Of a stretch of 32,823 nt of DNA, positions 22,907 through 29,301 are shown in pieces. Location of the stretch: positions 22,950 to 55,772 of the forward strand of contig JAGWBE010000031.1 in assembly GCA_021296055.1 (NCBI GenBank), in the 5' to 3' direction. Each line of letters opens with the position of its first letter. Position 1 is the first letter of the stretch. The translations under genes were made by a program, and so were the position numbers. The notes under the pieces are model-generated. The model saw nothing but the letters and a program-made list of their open reading frames with translations. It did not search any database and was not told the DNA's origin. This DNA comes from Dehalococcoidia bacterium (GTDB lineage: Bacteria > Chloroflexota > Dehalococcoidia > Lucifugimonadales > Australimonadaceae).

Positions 22907-25197
22907 GGGTCGTCGGCAGCTCTCCTCCCACGCTCGAGGCGGAGGACAAGGTCGCCGGGCGAACGCGCTACCTGCCCGACGAGGTAGTCCCGGGGATGGC
23001 GCACGCCAAGGTGCTGCGCAGCCCCTACGCTCACGCCCGCCTCGTCTTCATCGACGCCTCCCCGGCGCGCGCCCTGCCCGGCGTGGTCTGCGTGCTGACG
23101 CGCGACGAGGTGCTGGCCGACCCGCGAGTCGGGAACCTCTACGGGTACGTGTTCAGGGACGCGCCCCTGGTCGCCATCGACCGCGTGCGCTACCAGGGAG
23201 ACATCGTGGCGGTGGTCGTCGCCGAGGACGTTCACACGGCGGAAGAGGCGCTGGAGCTCATCGACGTCGAGTACGAGGAGTTGCCGCGTCTGCTCGACGC
23301 GGAGGAGGCGATGTCGCCCGGCGCGCCCCTCATCCACGACCGCATGTATCCCATCGCGTCGGAGCTGCACCCCATCGAGGGGACGAACGTGTGCCACCGC
23401 TCCACCTTGGAGACGGGCGACGTGGAGAGGGGGTTCGCGGAGGCGGACGCGGTGTTCGAGGACGTGTACGAGGCGCCGCCGGTGCAGCACTGCGCGTTGG
23501 AGCTCCACGCCGTCATAGCCGACGTGCGCGACGACGCGATGACGGTGCGGACGAACTGCCAAGCGCCCTTCCCCCTGAAGGCGGAGCTGGAGCGCATCTT
23601 CAAGCGCCCGGCGCGCGTCATCGTCTCCTACGTGGGCGGCGGGTTCGGCAGCAAGAGCCGCGACCGCATCGAGGCCGTCGTCGCGGCGGCGTCCAATCTC
23701 GCTAAGCGCCCGGTAAGGCTGGTGCTCACGCAGGAGGAGACGTTCCTCGCCGGGTACATCCGGCCCGCGTTCAAGTGTTGGATCAAGACGGGCGTTACGC
23801 GCGACGGAATCATCACGGCGCGCTCCTACCGTTTCATCACCGACGCTGGCGCCTACGCCATCACCGGAGCGCGCAGCGCCAACAACACCGTCAAGGTGGC
23901 CGCCGGCCCCTACCGCATCCCCAACGCCTTCGTCGAGTGCTTCGCCGTCTACACCAACAAGCCGCCGTCGGCGCCCTACCGCGGCCTGCCCACTACGCAG
24001 CACACGATGGCCTATGAGACGCAGATGGACCGCATCGCCGACGAACTCGGCATCGACCGCGTCGAGATACGCAAGCGCAACCTGCTGAAGGACGGCGACA
24101 TCCACATTACCGGCGACCTGATCCGCTCTTCGCACGTGGCCGAGTGCCTGGACGGCGCGGTGGCGGCGCTGAGCGGCCCCGCGCCCGCCGGCGACGAGCA
24201 GACGCTGCGGGGGCGCGGCTTCGGCTGCACCATCAAGTACACGCTCACGCCGCCTCAGCCCTCCGTCGAATCGGAGGCCGCCGTCGAGTTGGGCGCGGAC
24301 GGGCGCTTCGAAGTGCGCGCCGCCACCGTCAACATCGGCCAAGGCTCCGACACCACGATGGCGCAGATAGCCGCCGAGGCGCTGGGCGTGGGCCTGGAGC
24401 AGATGCGCGTCGTTCACAGCGACACGGCGCTCGTCCCGCCCGACAGCAGCACGACGGCCAGCCGCTCCACCTACCACATGGGCAACGCGGTGCTGGACGC
24501 CGCGACGCGGCTGCGCGCCGAGGTGCTCGAGGTGGCGTCGGGGTTGCTGGAGGAGGAGCCGGACGCGCTCCGCCTCGACGGCGACGGCGTGCGCCTCGCG
24601 TCCGCCCCCGAGCGGCGCGTCGCCCTCGACGAACTGGTGGCCGCCAACGGCGCGCCGCTCCTTCAGTACGGCCAGTGCGAGGTGGGCGGCGAGTACGTGG
24701 ACGAGCAGGGCAAGCGCTACCCCGTCGCCTCCACCTTCTGGACGTTCGCGGCGGCGGGCGCCGAGGTTGAGGTGTCGAGGGAGACGGGGCAGATCACGCT
24801 GTCCAGGGTCTCCTGCGCCGTCAACGTCGGCAGGGCGGTCAACCCCGTCTCCGTCCACAAGCAGATCGAGGGCGGTCTGGGCATGGAGTTGGGCCCCACC
24901 CTGTTCGAGCGCCTCGTGTGGGACGGCGACGGGCAGTTGCTCACCTCCTCACTGCTCGACTACCCGCTGCCCACGATGTCCACGATGCCGCGCTACGAGA
25001 CGGCGCTGGTGGAGCCCGGCTTCCCCGGCGGCCCCTACGGCGCCAAGGGGATGGGCGAGGTCGGCTCCGTCGTCCTGCCCGCGGCCGTGCTCAACGCGGT
25101 GTACGACGCCACCGGCGTTCGATTCCACAGCGTCCCCCTCCACCCCGAGGCGGTGCTGCGTGCGCTGGAAGAGGCGGGGGAGGCGGCGAATGGCTAG
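22903..25197 (+). CDS. Molybdenum hydroxylase 3, molybdopterin-binding large subunit (CoxL/XdhB-type)
   Basis: A 764-aa catalytic subunit beginning MRVVGSSPPTLEAEDKVAGRTRYLPD, with the a/b hammerhead domain and then the Mo-cofactor domain with VGGGFGSKSRDRIE. The active-site loop reads APYRGLPTTQ (Tyr359-Arg360), closer to form II-like and xanthine dehydrogenase-type loops than to CO dehydrogenase. The catalytic Glu is E719 in KGMGEVGS. It overlaps the medium-subunit gene by 4 nt and the 2Fe-2S gene by 8 nt, so the three are translationally coupled. Substrate class: N-heterocycle, aldehyde or aromatic acid, undetermined. Confidence 0.92.
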   Translation: MRVVGSSPPTLEAEDKVAGRTRYLPDEVVPGMAHAKVLRSPYAHARLVFIDASPARALPGVVCVLTRDEVLADPRVGNLYGYVFRDAPLVAIDRVRYQGDIVAVVVAEDVHTAEEALELIDVEYEELPRLLDAEEAMSPGAPLIHDRMYPIASELHPIEGTNVCHRSTLETGDVERGFAEADAVFEDVYEAPPVQHCALELHAVIADVRDDAMTVRTNCQAPFPLKAELERIFKRPARVIVSYVGGGFGSKSRDRIEAVVAAASNLAKRPVRLVLTQEETFLAGYIRPAFKCWIKTGVTRDGIITARSYRFITDAGAYAITGARSANNTVKVAAGPYRIPNAFVECFAVYTNKPPSAPYRGLPTTQHTMAYETQMDRIADELGIDRVEIRKRNLLKDGDIHITGDLIRSSHVAECLDGAVAALSGPAPAGDEQTLRGRGFGCTIKYTLTPPQPSVESEAAVELGADGRFEVRAATVNIGQGSDTTMAQIAAEALGVGLEQMRVVHSDTALVPPDSSTTASRSTYHMGNAVLDAATRLRAEVLEVASGLLEEEPDALRLDGDGVRLASAPERRVALDELVAANGAPLLQYGQCEVGGEYVDEQGKRYPVASTFWTFAAAGAEVEVSRETGQITLSRVSCAVNVGRAVNPVSVHKQIEGGLGMELGPTLFERLVWDGDGQLLTSSLLDYPLPTMSTMPRYETALVEPGFPGGPYGAKGMGEVGSVVLPAAVLNAVYDATGVRFHSVPLHPEAVLRALEEAGEAANG

Positions 25198-25678
25198 CGC
25201 TCCCTTGCAGGTGGAGCTGACGGTGAACGGCGCAGCGCAGCGCCTGGCCGCGCAGCCGCGCGAGACGCTGCTCGACGCGTTGCGCGAGCGCCTGGGTCTC
25301 ACGGGCTCCAAGAGCTACTGCCACTCGGGGGCGTGCGGCGCGTGCACGGTGCTGCTGGACGGCGAGGCGGTTTCCGCGTGCAGCACCCTCATCGGCCAGG
25401 TGCGCGGGCGTGCGGTTACGACGGTGGAGGGGCTATCGGAGGACGGCGGCCTGCATCCGATACAGCAGGCGTTCATCGACAACTGGGGCTTCCAGTGCGG
25501 CTACTGCACGCCGGGGATGCTCTTGCTCGCCAAGTCGCTGCTGGACGCGAACCCCGCGCCGACGGACGAGCAGATCGTGGAGCATATGAGCGGCAACATC
25601 TGCCGCTGCACCGGCTACGCAGGCATCCTCGAATCGGTGCGCGCCGCCGCGCGGGCGCTGCGCTCGGCTAGGGACTAG
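25190..25678 (+). CDS. Molybdenum hydroxylase 3, 2Fe-2S small subunit (CoxS-type)
   Basis: A 162-aa protein with all eight ligands for two [2Fe-2S] clusters: C44, C49, C52 and C64 (CHSGACGAC...C), and C103, C106, C138 and C140 (CGYCTPG...CRCTGY). It supplies a good in-window reference for the missing segment of the broken paralogue at 18350. The ATG lies inside the end of the large-subunit gene (8-nt overlap). The stop overlaps by a few bases the stop of the convergent isochorismatase-fold gene, leaving no room for a terminator between them. Confidence 0.95.
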   Translation: MASAPLQVELTVNGAAQRLAAQPRETLLDALRERLGLTGSKSYCHSGACGACTVLLDGEAVSACSTLIGQVRGRAVTTVEGLSEDGGLHPIQQAFIDNWGFQCGYCTPGMLLLAKSLLDANPAPTDEQIVEHMSGNICRCTGYAGILESVRAAARALRSARD

Positions 25679-26424
25679 CCCGAAGCCGCCGCGACGCGCT
25701 CCTGCGTGCGCTCGGCGTAGGCCTCGACCTCCCGCAGCACCTCCGCGAGGGGGAGCACGTCGGCGTACTTCTCGTGCATGTCGAACAGGTTGATGGCGTG
25801 GGGCGCCTCGTCGCGGTCGAACACGCACTCCTCCGCCACGATCATCCGGTAGCGGTAGCTGCACCCGTCGACCACCGTCGCGCGGACGCAGCCGCTGGTC
25901 GTCTCGCCGACCACGATGACCGTGTCCACGCCCTCTTTGACGAAGTGGCTGACCAGCGGCGTGGCGAAGAAGGCGCTGGGGGCGGTCTTGTAGAGCACCG
26001 CCTCGCCGGGCAGCGGCGCGACCTCGTCGACGATGTTGTACATACGGCGTTCGCGGTCGGCGCGTGCGTCGTCCACGTGCTTCGGCGCGGGGCGCCCGCC
26101 GCGATTGGCGTAGCGCCAGTCCTTCACGCCGGAGGAGTGCTCCGAGAGGCCGGTGACGTAGGCGACGGGGATGCCCGCGCCGCGCGCGGCGGCGAGGAGG
26201 CACTGCACGTGCGGCAGCGCCTCCCATCCGGCGAGGCCGCAGCTGCCCGGCCAGCGCTTGACGGCCTCGAGCAGCGGCTCCGGCTCGTCGCCGAACACCC
26301 AGCGGTACATATCCACCAGCAGCAGCGCGGGCTTGGCGCCGAAGCCGACGGACGGCTGCACAAGCGACGCCGCCCGCGCGCGGTCTTGCTCCGACAGGTA
26401 ACGCTCCCAGATTCGCTCGGCCAT
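25675..26424 (-). CDS. Isochorismatase-fold cysteine hydrolase (amidase-type)
   Basis: A 249-aa cysteine hydrolase with the Asp-Lys-Cys triad D38 (ALLLVDMYRW), K146 (LYKTAPSAFF) and C179 (TTSGCVRATVVDG). The N-terminal extension IWERYLSEQDRARA followed by VGFGAKPALLLVD is like N-carbamoylsarcosine amidases and maleamate amidohydrolases rather than true isochorismatases, so hydrolysis of an amide in an acid-amide product is the best guess. In aerobic nicotinate breakdown, a maleamate amidase of this type acts after ring cleavage. I chose ATG 26424, which has GGGAGGG upstream; the frame is open further up. The gene converges on hydroxylase 3 with overlapping stops. Confidence 0.85.
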   Translation of the reverse strand: MAERIWERYLSEQDRARAASLVQPSVGFGAKPALLLVDMYRWVFGDEPEPLLEAVKRWPGSCGLAGWEALPHVQCLLAAARGAGIPVAYVTGLSEHSSGVKDWRYANRGGRPAPKHVDDARADRERRMYNIVDEVAPLPGEAVLYKTAPSAFFATPLVSHFVKEGVDTVIVVGETTSGCVRATVVDGCSYRYRMIVAEECVFDRDEAPHAINLFDMHEKYADVLPLAEVLREVEAYAERTQERVAAASG

Positions 26425-26505
26425 CCCCTGCCCTCCCAAGGTGGTGGCGCGAACGCTAGCACACTCGGCGCAGGGGCGCTTGACGGAGGGGGCTATGCTG
26501 TTGCC

Positions 26506-26862
26506 ATGGGAACCTTCACTAGCCCGCTGCGGCTGACGGGGATGGACGGCCGGCGCTCGGTGGACGTGGAAGCGGTGGTGGACACGGGCGCCGCATACAC
26601 CGCGTTGCCTGCCCGCTTGTTGCGGGAGATAGGCGTTGCGCCTATGGGCAAGCGCCGCTTCCTGCTGGCCGACGGGCAACGGGTCGAGATGGAGTACGGA
26701 GAGGCGCGCGCAACCATCGACGGCGAGAGCGTTGCGACGCTGGTGGTGTTCGGGGAGGACGAGGCGCCTGCCTTGCTGGGCGCGTATACGCTGGAAGGGC
26801 TGGCTTTGGCGGTGGATCCAGTGGAGCAGCGCCTGGTTCCAACGCACCTCATTATGTATTAG
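26506..26862 (+). CDS. Retropepsin-like (clan AA) aspartic protease
   Basis: A 118-aa single-domain protein with the aspartic protease signature AVVDTGAAYTALP (catalytic D26) and a following KRRFLLADGQRVEMEYGEA strand region. The second conserved hydrophobic-Gly element is ALLGAYTLEGLALAVDP. These small bacterial proteins work as dimers like retroviral protease. Targets are unknown. TATGCT stands 6 nt before the ATG without a clear Shine-Dalgarno, which may mean a leaderless mRNA. The gene is divergent from the isochorismatase-fold gene and ends at a hairpin-rich gap. Confidence 0.82.
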   Translation: MGTFTSPLRLTGMDGRRSVDVEAVVDTGAAYTALPARLLREIGVAPMGKRRFLLADGQRVEMEYGEARATIDGESVATLVVFGEDEAPALLGAYTLEGLALAVDPVEQRLVPTHLIMY

Positions 26863-26869
26863 GGGCCAT

Positions 26870-26887
26870 GGCGACCAGCCGGTCGCC
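26870..26887. repeat. Inverted repeat GGCGACC-agcc-GGTCGCC
   Basis: A perfect 7-bp inverted repeat with a 4-nt loop, 7 nt after the protease stop. It is followed by CCCTACG, a sequence also seen next to the palindromes at 28205 and 29252. It may act with the following hairpins as a terminator or be another dispersed repeat. Confidence 0.55.
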
Positions 26888-26903
26888 CCTACGAAGGAGT
26901 GCC

Positions 26904-26957
26904 CCATCCCTCACTCCCAAGAGATTAAAGCCTTTTGTGGGGGATACCCCCACGCCC
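26904..26957. repeat. Dispersed repeat ending in GTGGGGGATACCCCCAC, copy 1
   Basis: The stretch from CCATCCC through CTCCCAAGAGAT to CTTTTGTGGGGGATACCCCCAC recurs in near-identical order at the right edge of the window (32774-32823). Its end is a 7-bp hairpin with an ATA loop. Confidence 0.6.
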
Positions 26958-26960
26958 CCA

Positions 26961-26984
26961 GCCGAGGGGCTGCCGCCCCTCGGC
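26961..26984. terminator. Strong hairpin between convergent genes
   Basis: GCCGAGGGGC (26961-26970) and GCCCCTCGGC (26975-26984) form a perfect 10-bp stem with a TGCC loop. It lies between the convergent protease and aldolase genes. There is no T-run, so factor-independent termination is uncertain; it could also be part of the repeat unit before it. Confidence 0.45.
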
Positions 26985-27009
26985 GCTCCGCGCGTGAAGA
27001 GGCGTGGGG

Positions 27010-27813
27010 CTAGGAAGGCGGTTCGTCGGGGAGGGCGGCCAGTTGTTGGAGGTAGGCCCACAGGCCGCTCTGGGCTTGGGCGCCCGCGGCGCCTAGGCCC
27101 TCGGGGGGCGCCTCGGGCGCTTGGAAGTGGGGTTGGCGGCTGCGCGAGCGGGACGACTCGACCCAATCGTCCACCTCCTCCGGCGACAGGCTGGGGTGGT
27201 CCGGCCCGGCGGCGCAGCGCGCCCACCAGTTCATCCGCGCCTGCTCCTCCAGTTCCAGCATGCTCACGACCGCCTCCTCCAACGACGCGCCGGCGGTTAC
27301 GGCGCCGTGGCCGCGCAGCAGCGCCGCCTTGCCGCCGCCCAACGTCTCCGCCACCGCTACGCCGTCCGCCTCCGAGACGATGAGGCGCGGGTGGGGATAG
27401 ACGGGCAGCGGGTCGCGCACGAGCACGTTGCCCTCGTTGCACATCGGCGCGACGCCTCCGCCCAGCACGCTCAACAGCGTAGCGAAGCGCGGGTGGACGT
27501 GCACGACGGCCTGCGCGTCCGGGCGCGCGCGGAGGATGCACGCGTGCAGCATCACCTCGCTCACCTGCGACACGCCTGGCGGCGCCTCGACCAGCGTCGC
27601 GTCCAGCGCGCAGACGACCATATCCTCCGCGCGCATCACTGCCAGCGCGTCCACGGCGTAGCCGCGCCCCTTGGTTACGAACCGCTCGGGGTCGCCGGGC
27701 AGACGCATAGCGGCGTGGCCGAGGGAGGCGAGCACGCCCGCCGCCAAGCCGGTTTGCGCGAGGATGCGGTTGGCGGCGGCGGTCTGCTCCTTCGCTTCGT
27801 CGAGGCCGGTCAT
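27010..27813 (-). CDS. Class II aldolase/adducin-family protein
   Basis: A 267-aa protein of the zinc-dependent class II aldolase/adducin family (fuculose-phosphate-aldolase type). Metal-binding histidines are H105 and H107 (VVHVHPRF) and H169 (LLRGHGAV); E86 (VSEVMLHA) is the expected acid residue. Known members cleave or decarboxylate sugar phosphates and hydroxy acids; related proteins occur in aromatic catabolic clusters as decarboxylases or aldolases. The C-terminus beyond residue 220 is a Pro/Gln/Ala-rich tail not typical of the core. A set of three related operator-like motifs lies 48-160 nt upstream, suggesting dedicated regulation. A GGAG precedes the ATG. Confidence 0.88.
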   Translation of the reverse strand: MTGLDEAKEQTAAANRILAQTGLAAGVLASLGHAAMRLPGDPERFVTKGRGYAVDALAVMRAEDMVVCALDATLVEAPPGVSQVSEVMLHACILRARPDAQAVVHVHPRFATLLSVLGGGVAPMCNEGNVLVRDPLPVYPHPRLIVSEADGVAVAETLGGGKAALLRGHGAVTAGASLEEAVVSMLELEEQARMNWWARCAAGPDHPSLSPEEVDDWVESSRSRSRQPHFQAPEAPPEGLGAAGAQAQSGLWAYLQQLAALPDEPPS

Positions 27814-27860
27814 CGGCGGCTCCTTTCGAGGGAGGCAGCGAGCATATCGTTTTTGTGTTC

Positions 27861-27973
27861 AAAAGTGTTACATTGTGTCATATTTACGGCAGAGGGAGCG
27901 GCAGTGCTACGGCGGGGTTGCGGCGCTCTTGCGGCTGATATGTGACACTTTTACGGGAGTGATGTAACACTTT
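27861..27973. promoter_or_regulatory. Three copies of AAAGTGTNACAT in an AT-rich patch upstream of the class II aldolase
   Basis: AAAAGTGTTACAT lies at 27861-27873. The inverse ATGTGACACTTTT lies at 27940-27952, and ATGTAACACTTT at 27962-27973. Copy 3 is an exact inverse of copy 1 and copy 2 differs at one base. Each is followed or preceded by TTGTG(T/A)CA-like bases. A repeated, oriented motif of this kind is typical of transcription factor sites. The nearest downstream gene is the class II aldolase, starting at 27813 on the minus strand. Confidence 0.55.
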
Positions 27974-27995
27974 GTGACAGGGGGAGAGGACGCGG

Positions 27996-28025
27996 CGGGA
28001 CCCTTGGCATTCGCTCAGCGCGAAC
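27996..28025. repeat. 30-nt dispersed palindromic repeat, degenerate copy 2
   Basis: CGGGACCCT, a 12-nt loop ending in CTC, and AGCGCGAAC. It has the same 9-12-9 layout as the other copies but several arm mismatches, so it looks like a decayed member. Confidence 0.4.
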
Positions 28026-28153
28026 GGGGGCAGCGGGGAGGCGGGCGGGCGCGGGTTCATCAAGGGCATGTTAGCACGGGCGTTCTGTACTGGCAACGGG
28101 CGGATGGCGTAGGGCGAGAATCACGCAGGGGAGACGGGAGTGGCGGGGGAGGC

Positions 28154-28183
28154 GGCCGCCCTTCGAGTTCCCTCAGGGCGAAC
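28154..28183. repeat. 30-nt dispersed palindromic repeat, copy 3
   Basis: GGCCGCCCT, a 12-nt loop (TCGAGTTCCCTC) and AGGGCGAAC. The inner six or seven base pairs of the stem are intact. It lies in the gap downstream of the YgiT-type gene. Confidence 0.65.
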
Positions 28184-28215
28184 GCAGGGAGCTGAGGGCG
28201 GCTAGGCGATCGCCC

Positions 28216-28479
28216 CTACAGGGAAGGGGCGGGCGAGAAAGCGGGGGCGCTGGCGAATTCGTAGACAGGCAGGGGATCCGTCCGCGCGACCCTGCCCTGT
28301 CCGTGGACGAGCAGGCGTGTCCTCTCAGTGGTCTCGGCGCTGAAGGAGGGCTCGCCGCAGCGGCGGCATACGGTGGCGGGCACGCCCTCGACCTTCACGT
28401 GGCGCCCGTTCACCTTGAGCACCATCTCCACCTCTTCTTCGCGGCTTCTCTCGCCGTGGCAGACGATGCACCTGAACAT
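28216..28479 (-). CDS. YgiT-type zinc finger protein (antitoxin-like)
   Basis: An 87-aa protein with a zinc ribbon: C4 and C7 (RCIVCHGE) and C38 and C41 (CRRCGEPSFS). This is the YgiT/MqsA N-terminal type, but no helix-turn-helix domain follows; the remaining 35 residues (TTERTRLLVHGQGRVARTDPLPVYEFA) are short. It sits 2 nt after the DUF4258 gene, a pairing typical of small toxin-antitoxin-like modules, in which the zinc finger protein would be the antitoxin or regulator. The C-terminal Pro/Ala tail may be non-conserved. Confidence 0.83.
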   Translation of the reverse strand: MFRCIVCHGERSREEEVEMVLKVNGRHVKVEGVPATVCRRCGEPSFSAETTERTRLLVHGQGRVARTDPLPVYEFASAPAFSPAPSL

Positions 28480-28481
28480 GG

Positions 28482-28790
28482 CTACCTCCTATCCGTATGG
28501 CCCCACCACCTGTCAGGGTCCGGCTCGTATATTGTAACAAGCTTGACAAGGGGATCATCCACGATTGACACCTGCATGTGAAGCGGGCGTCCGGCGCTCG
28601 TGAAGCCAAGGAGCAGCCAGGTCGGCCCGTACTTGTCATCCGGGTACTCCTCCACCACTGAGGCGTTCGCGCCAGCCTCTCGAATCTCGATATTGCTGAT
28701 GCCTCTCTCTAGGGCGCGCATCGAGGCGTGCTGCGAGAGGTTAAATTCTCTCGCGAGGAGTTGTGAGCGAATCTGCGCTAGCGTCTTCAA
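28482..28790 (-). CDS. DUF4258-family protein (possible toxin partner)
   Basis: A 102-aa protein with the DUF4258 pattern: LSQHASMRALERGISNIEIREA near the N-terminus, WLLLGFTSAGRPLHMQVSIVDDPLVKLVTIYEPDPDRWW at the end, an RNase-toxin-like small alpha/beta layout related to BrnT/RelE-sized proteins. The start is TTG 28790 with a weak AAGGGA upstream; the only later Met (residue 24) would remove the first conserved helix. It is followed after 2 nt by the YgiT-type zinc finger gene. A toxin role is inferred from that pairing; no catalytic residues are proven for the family as far as I can see here. Confidence 0.8.
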   Translation of the reverse strand: MKTLAQIRSQLLAREFNLSQHASMRALERGISNIEIREAGANASVVEEYPDDKYGPTWLLLGFTSAGRPLHMQVSIVDDPLVKLVTIYEPDPDRWWGHTDRR

Positions 28791-29051
28791 TGTCCCTTTT
28801 GCCGCAGGCCGCGCCCGATGCTGCGCTTGATGATGCGCGCCGGTTCCCTACATCGCCAGCCCCGTTTGTCACTCCGGCCCCGCCCCTACCCTCACATCCG
28901 ACTGCCAAATGGCCCTTGCCCTCTGTGGGCGCCGCCCTATGCTGTGAGGGTGCGCAGCGGCAGCCGTGGGCGTGGTTGCTAGGCTCGGAGGCTGGCTCAG
29001 AACGTCCACGATAGGCGCGGCGGCAGAATTCAAAAGAAAGGAGGTGACAGC

Positions 29052-29210
29052 ATGAGAAACGATGGCCGAGCATTCGGGACAATCATCGTTGTCCTCGTTG
29101 CAGCGGTTGCAGTGTTGTGGGTGCTGCAACAGTGGTGGTTTTGGTTCATATTGATATCCGGCATAGCCATCGCCGCCTTGGTAATCTGCTGGATAAAGCG
29201 ACCGAAGTAG
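29052..29210 (+). CDS. 52-aa two-helix membrane microprotein
   Basis: A short gene with the best ribosome binding site in the window: AAAGGAGGTGA ends about 5 nt before ATG 29052. The peptide begins MRNDGRAFG, has a hydrophobic helix (about 8-25, GTIIVVLVAAVAVLWVL), a QQWWFWF turn, a second helix (about 30-47) and a basic end (WIKRPK). A helical hairpin in the membrane with both ends inside is likely. I recognise no family. It lies alone between the DUF4258/YgiT pair and the methylase, and ends 41 nt before a perfect palindrome. It could be a small hydrophobic toxin or a stress or envelope microprotein; only the gene structure is supported. Confidence 0.65.
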   Translation: MRNDGRAFGTIIVVLVAAVAVLWVLQQWWFWFILISGIAIAALVICWIKRPK

Positions 29211-29251
29211 CCTGCGGCAGCGCAGGCAAACACGACACTCCGTTGTTCGCG

Positions 29252-29280
29252 GTAGGGGCGGGTTTGAAACCCGCCCCTAC
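29252..29280. repeat. Perfect 14-bp inverted repeat with 1-nt centre
   Basis: GTAGGGGCGGGTTT and its exact reverse complement AAACCCGCCCCTAC flank a single G. It lies between the convergent microprotein and methylase genes, so it could serve as a bidirectional transcription stop. The GGGGCG/CGCCCCTAC ends resemble the GTCGCCCCTACG and ATCGCCCCTACA elements near 26885 and 28210. Confidence 0.7.
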
Positions 29281-29301
29281 GCTTATGTTGTCCTTCGCCG
29301 C

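Larger units (their letters stand above)
27974..28215. other. Gene-free stretch with two palindromic repeats
   Basis: I see no gene between the operator-like motifs and the YgiT-type gene. The stretch holds a degenerate 30-nt palindromic repeat (27996-28025), a good copy (28154-28183) and the perfect 10-bp palindrome GGCGATCGCC (28205-28214). Confidence 0.5.

Noticed and set aside
22579..24858. A 759-codon open frame on the minus strand opposite hydroxylase 3
   Set aside because: It is a GC-rich antisense shadow: Arg/Val/His/Asp-rich low-complexity sequence with no family motif, fully covered by the clear large-subunit and medium-subunit genes.
9205..25678. Carbon monoxide dehydrogenase (form I) for CO oxidation
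   Set aside because: None of the three large subunits has the Cys-containing AYRCSFR loop, so CO oxidation is not supported although the subunit layout and CoxG-like gene look similar.
27861..28214. CRISPR array or replication origin in the AT-rich, repeat-bearing gap
   Set aside because: The motifs occur in mixed orientation with irregular spacing and no unique spacers; no DnaA-box cluster or dnaA gene is seen.
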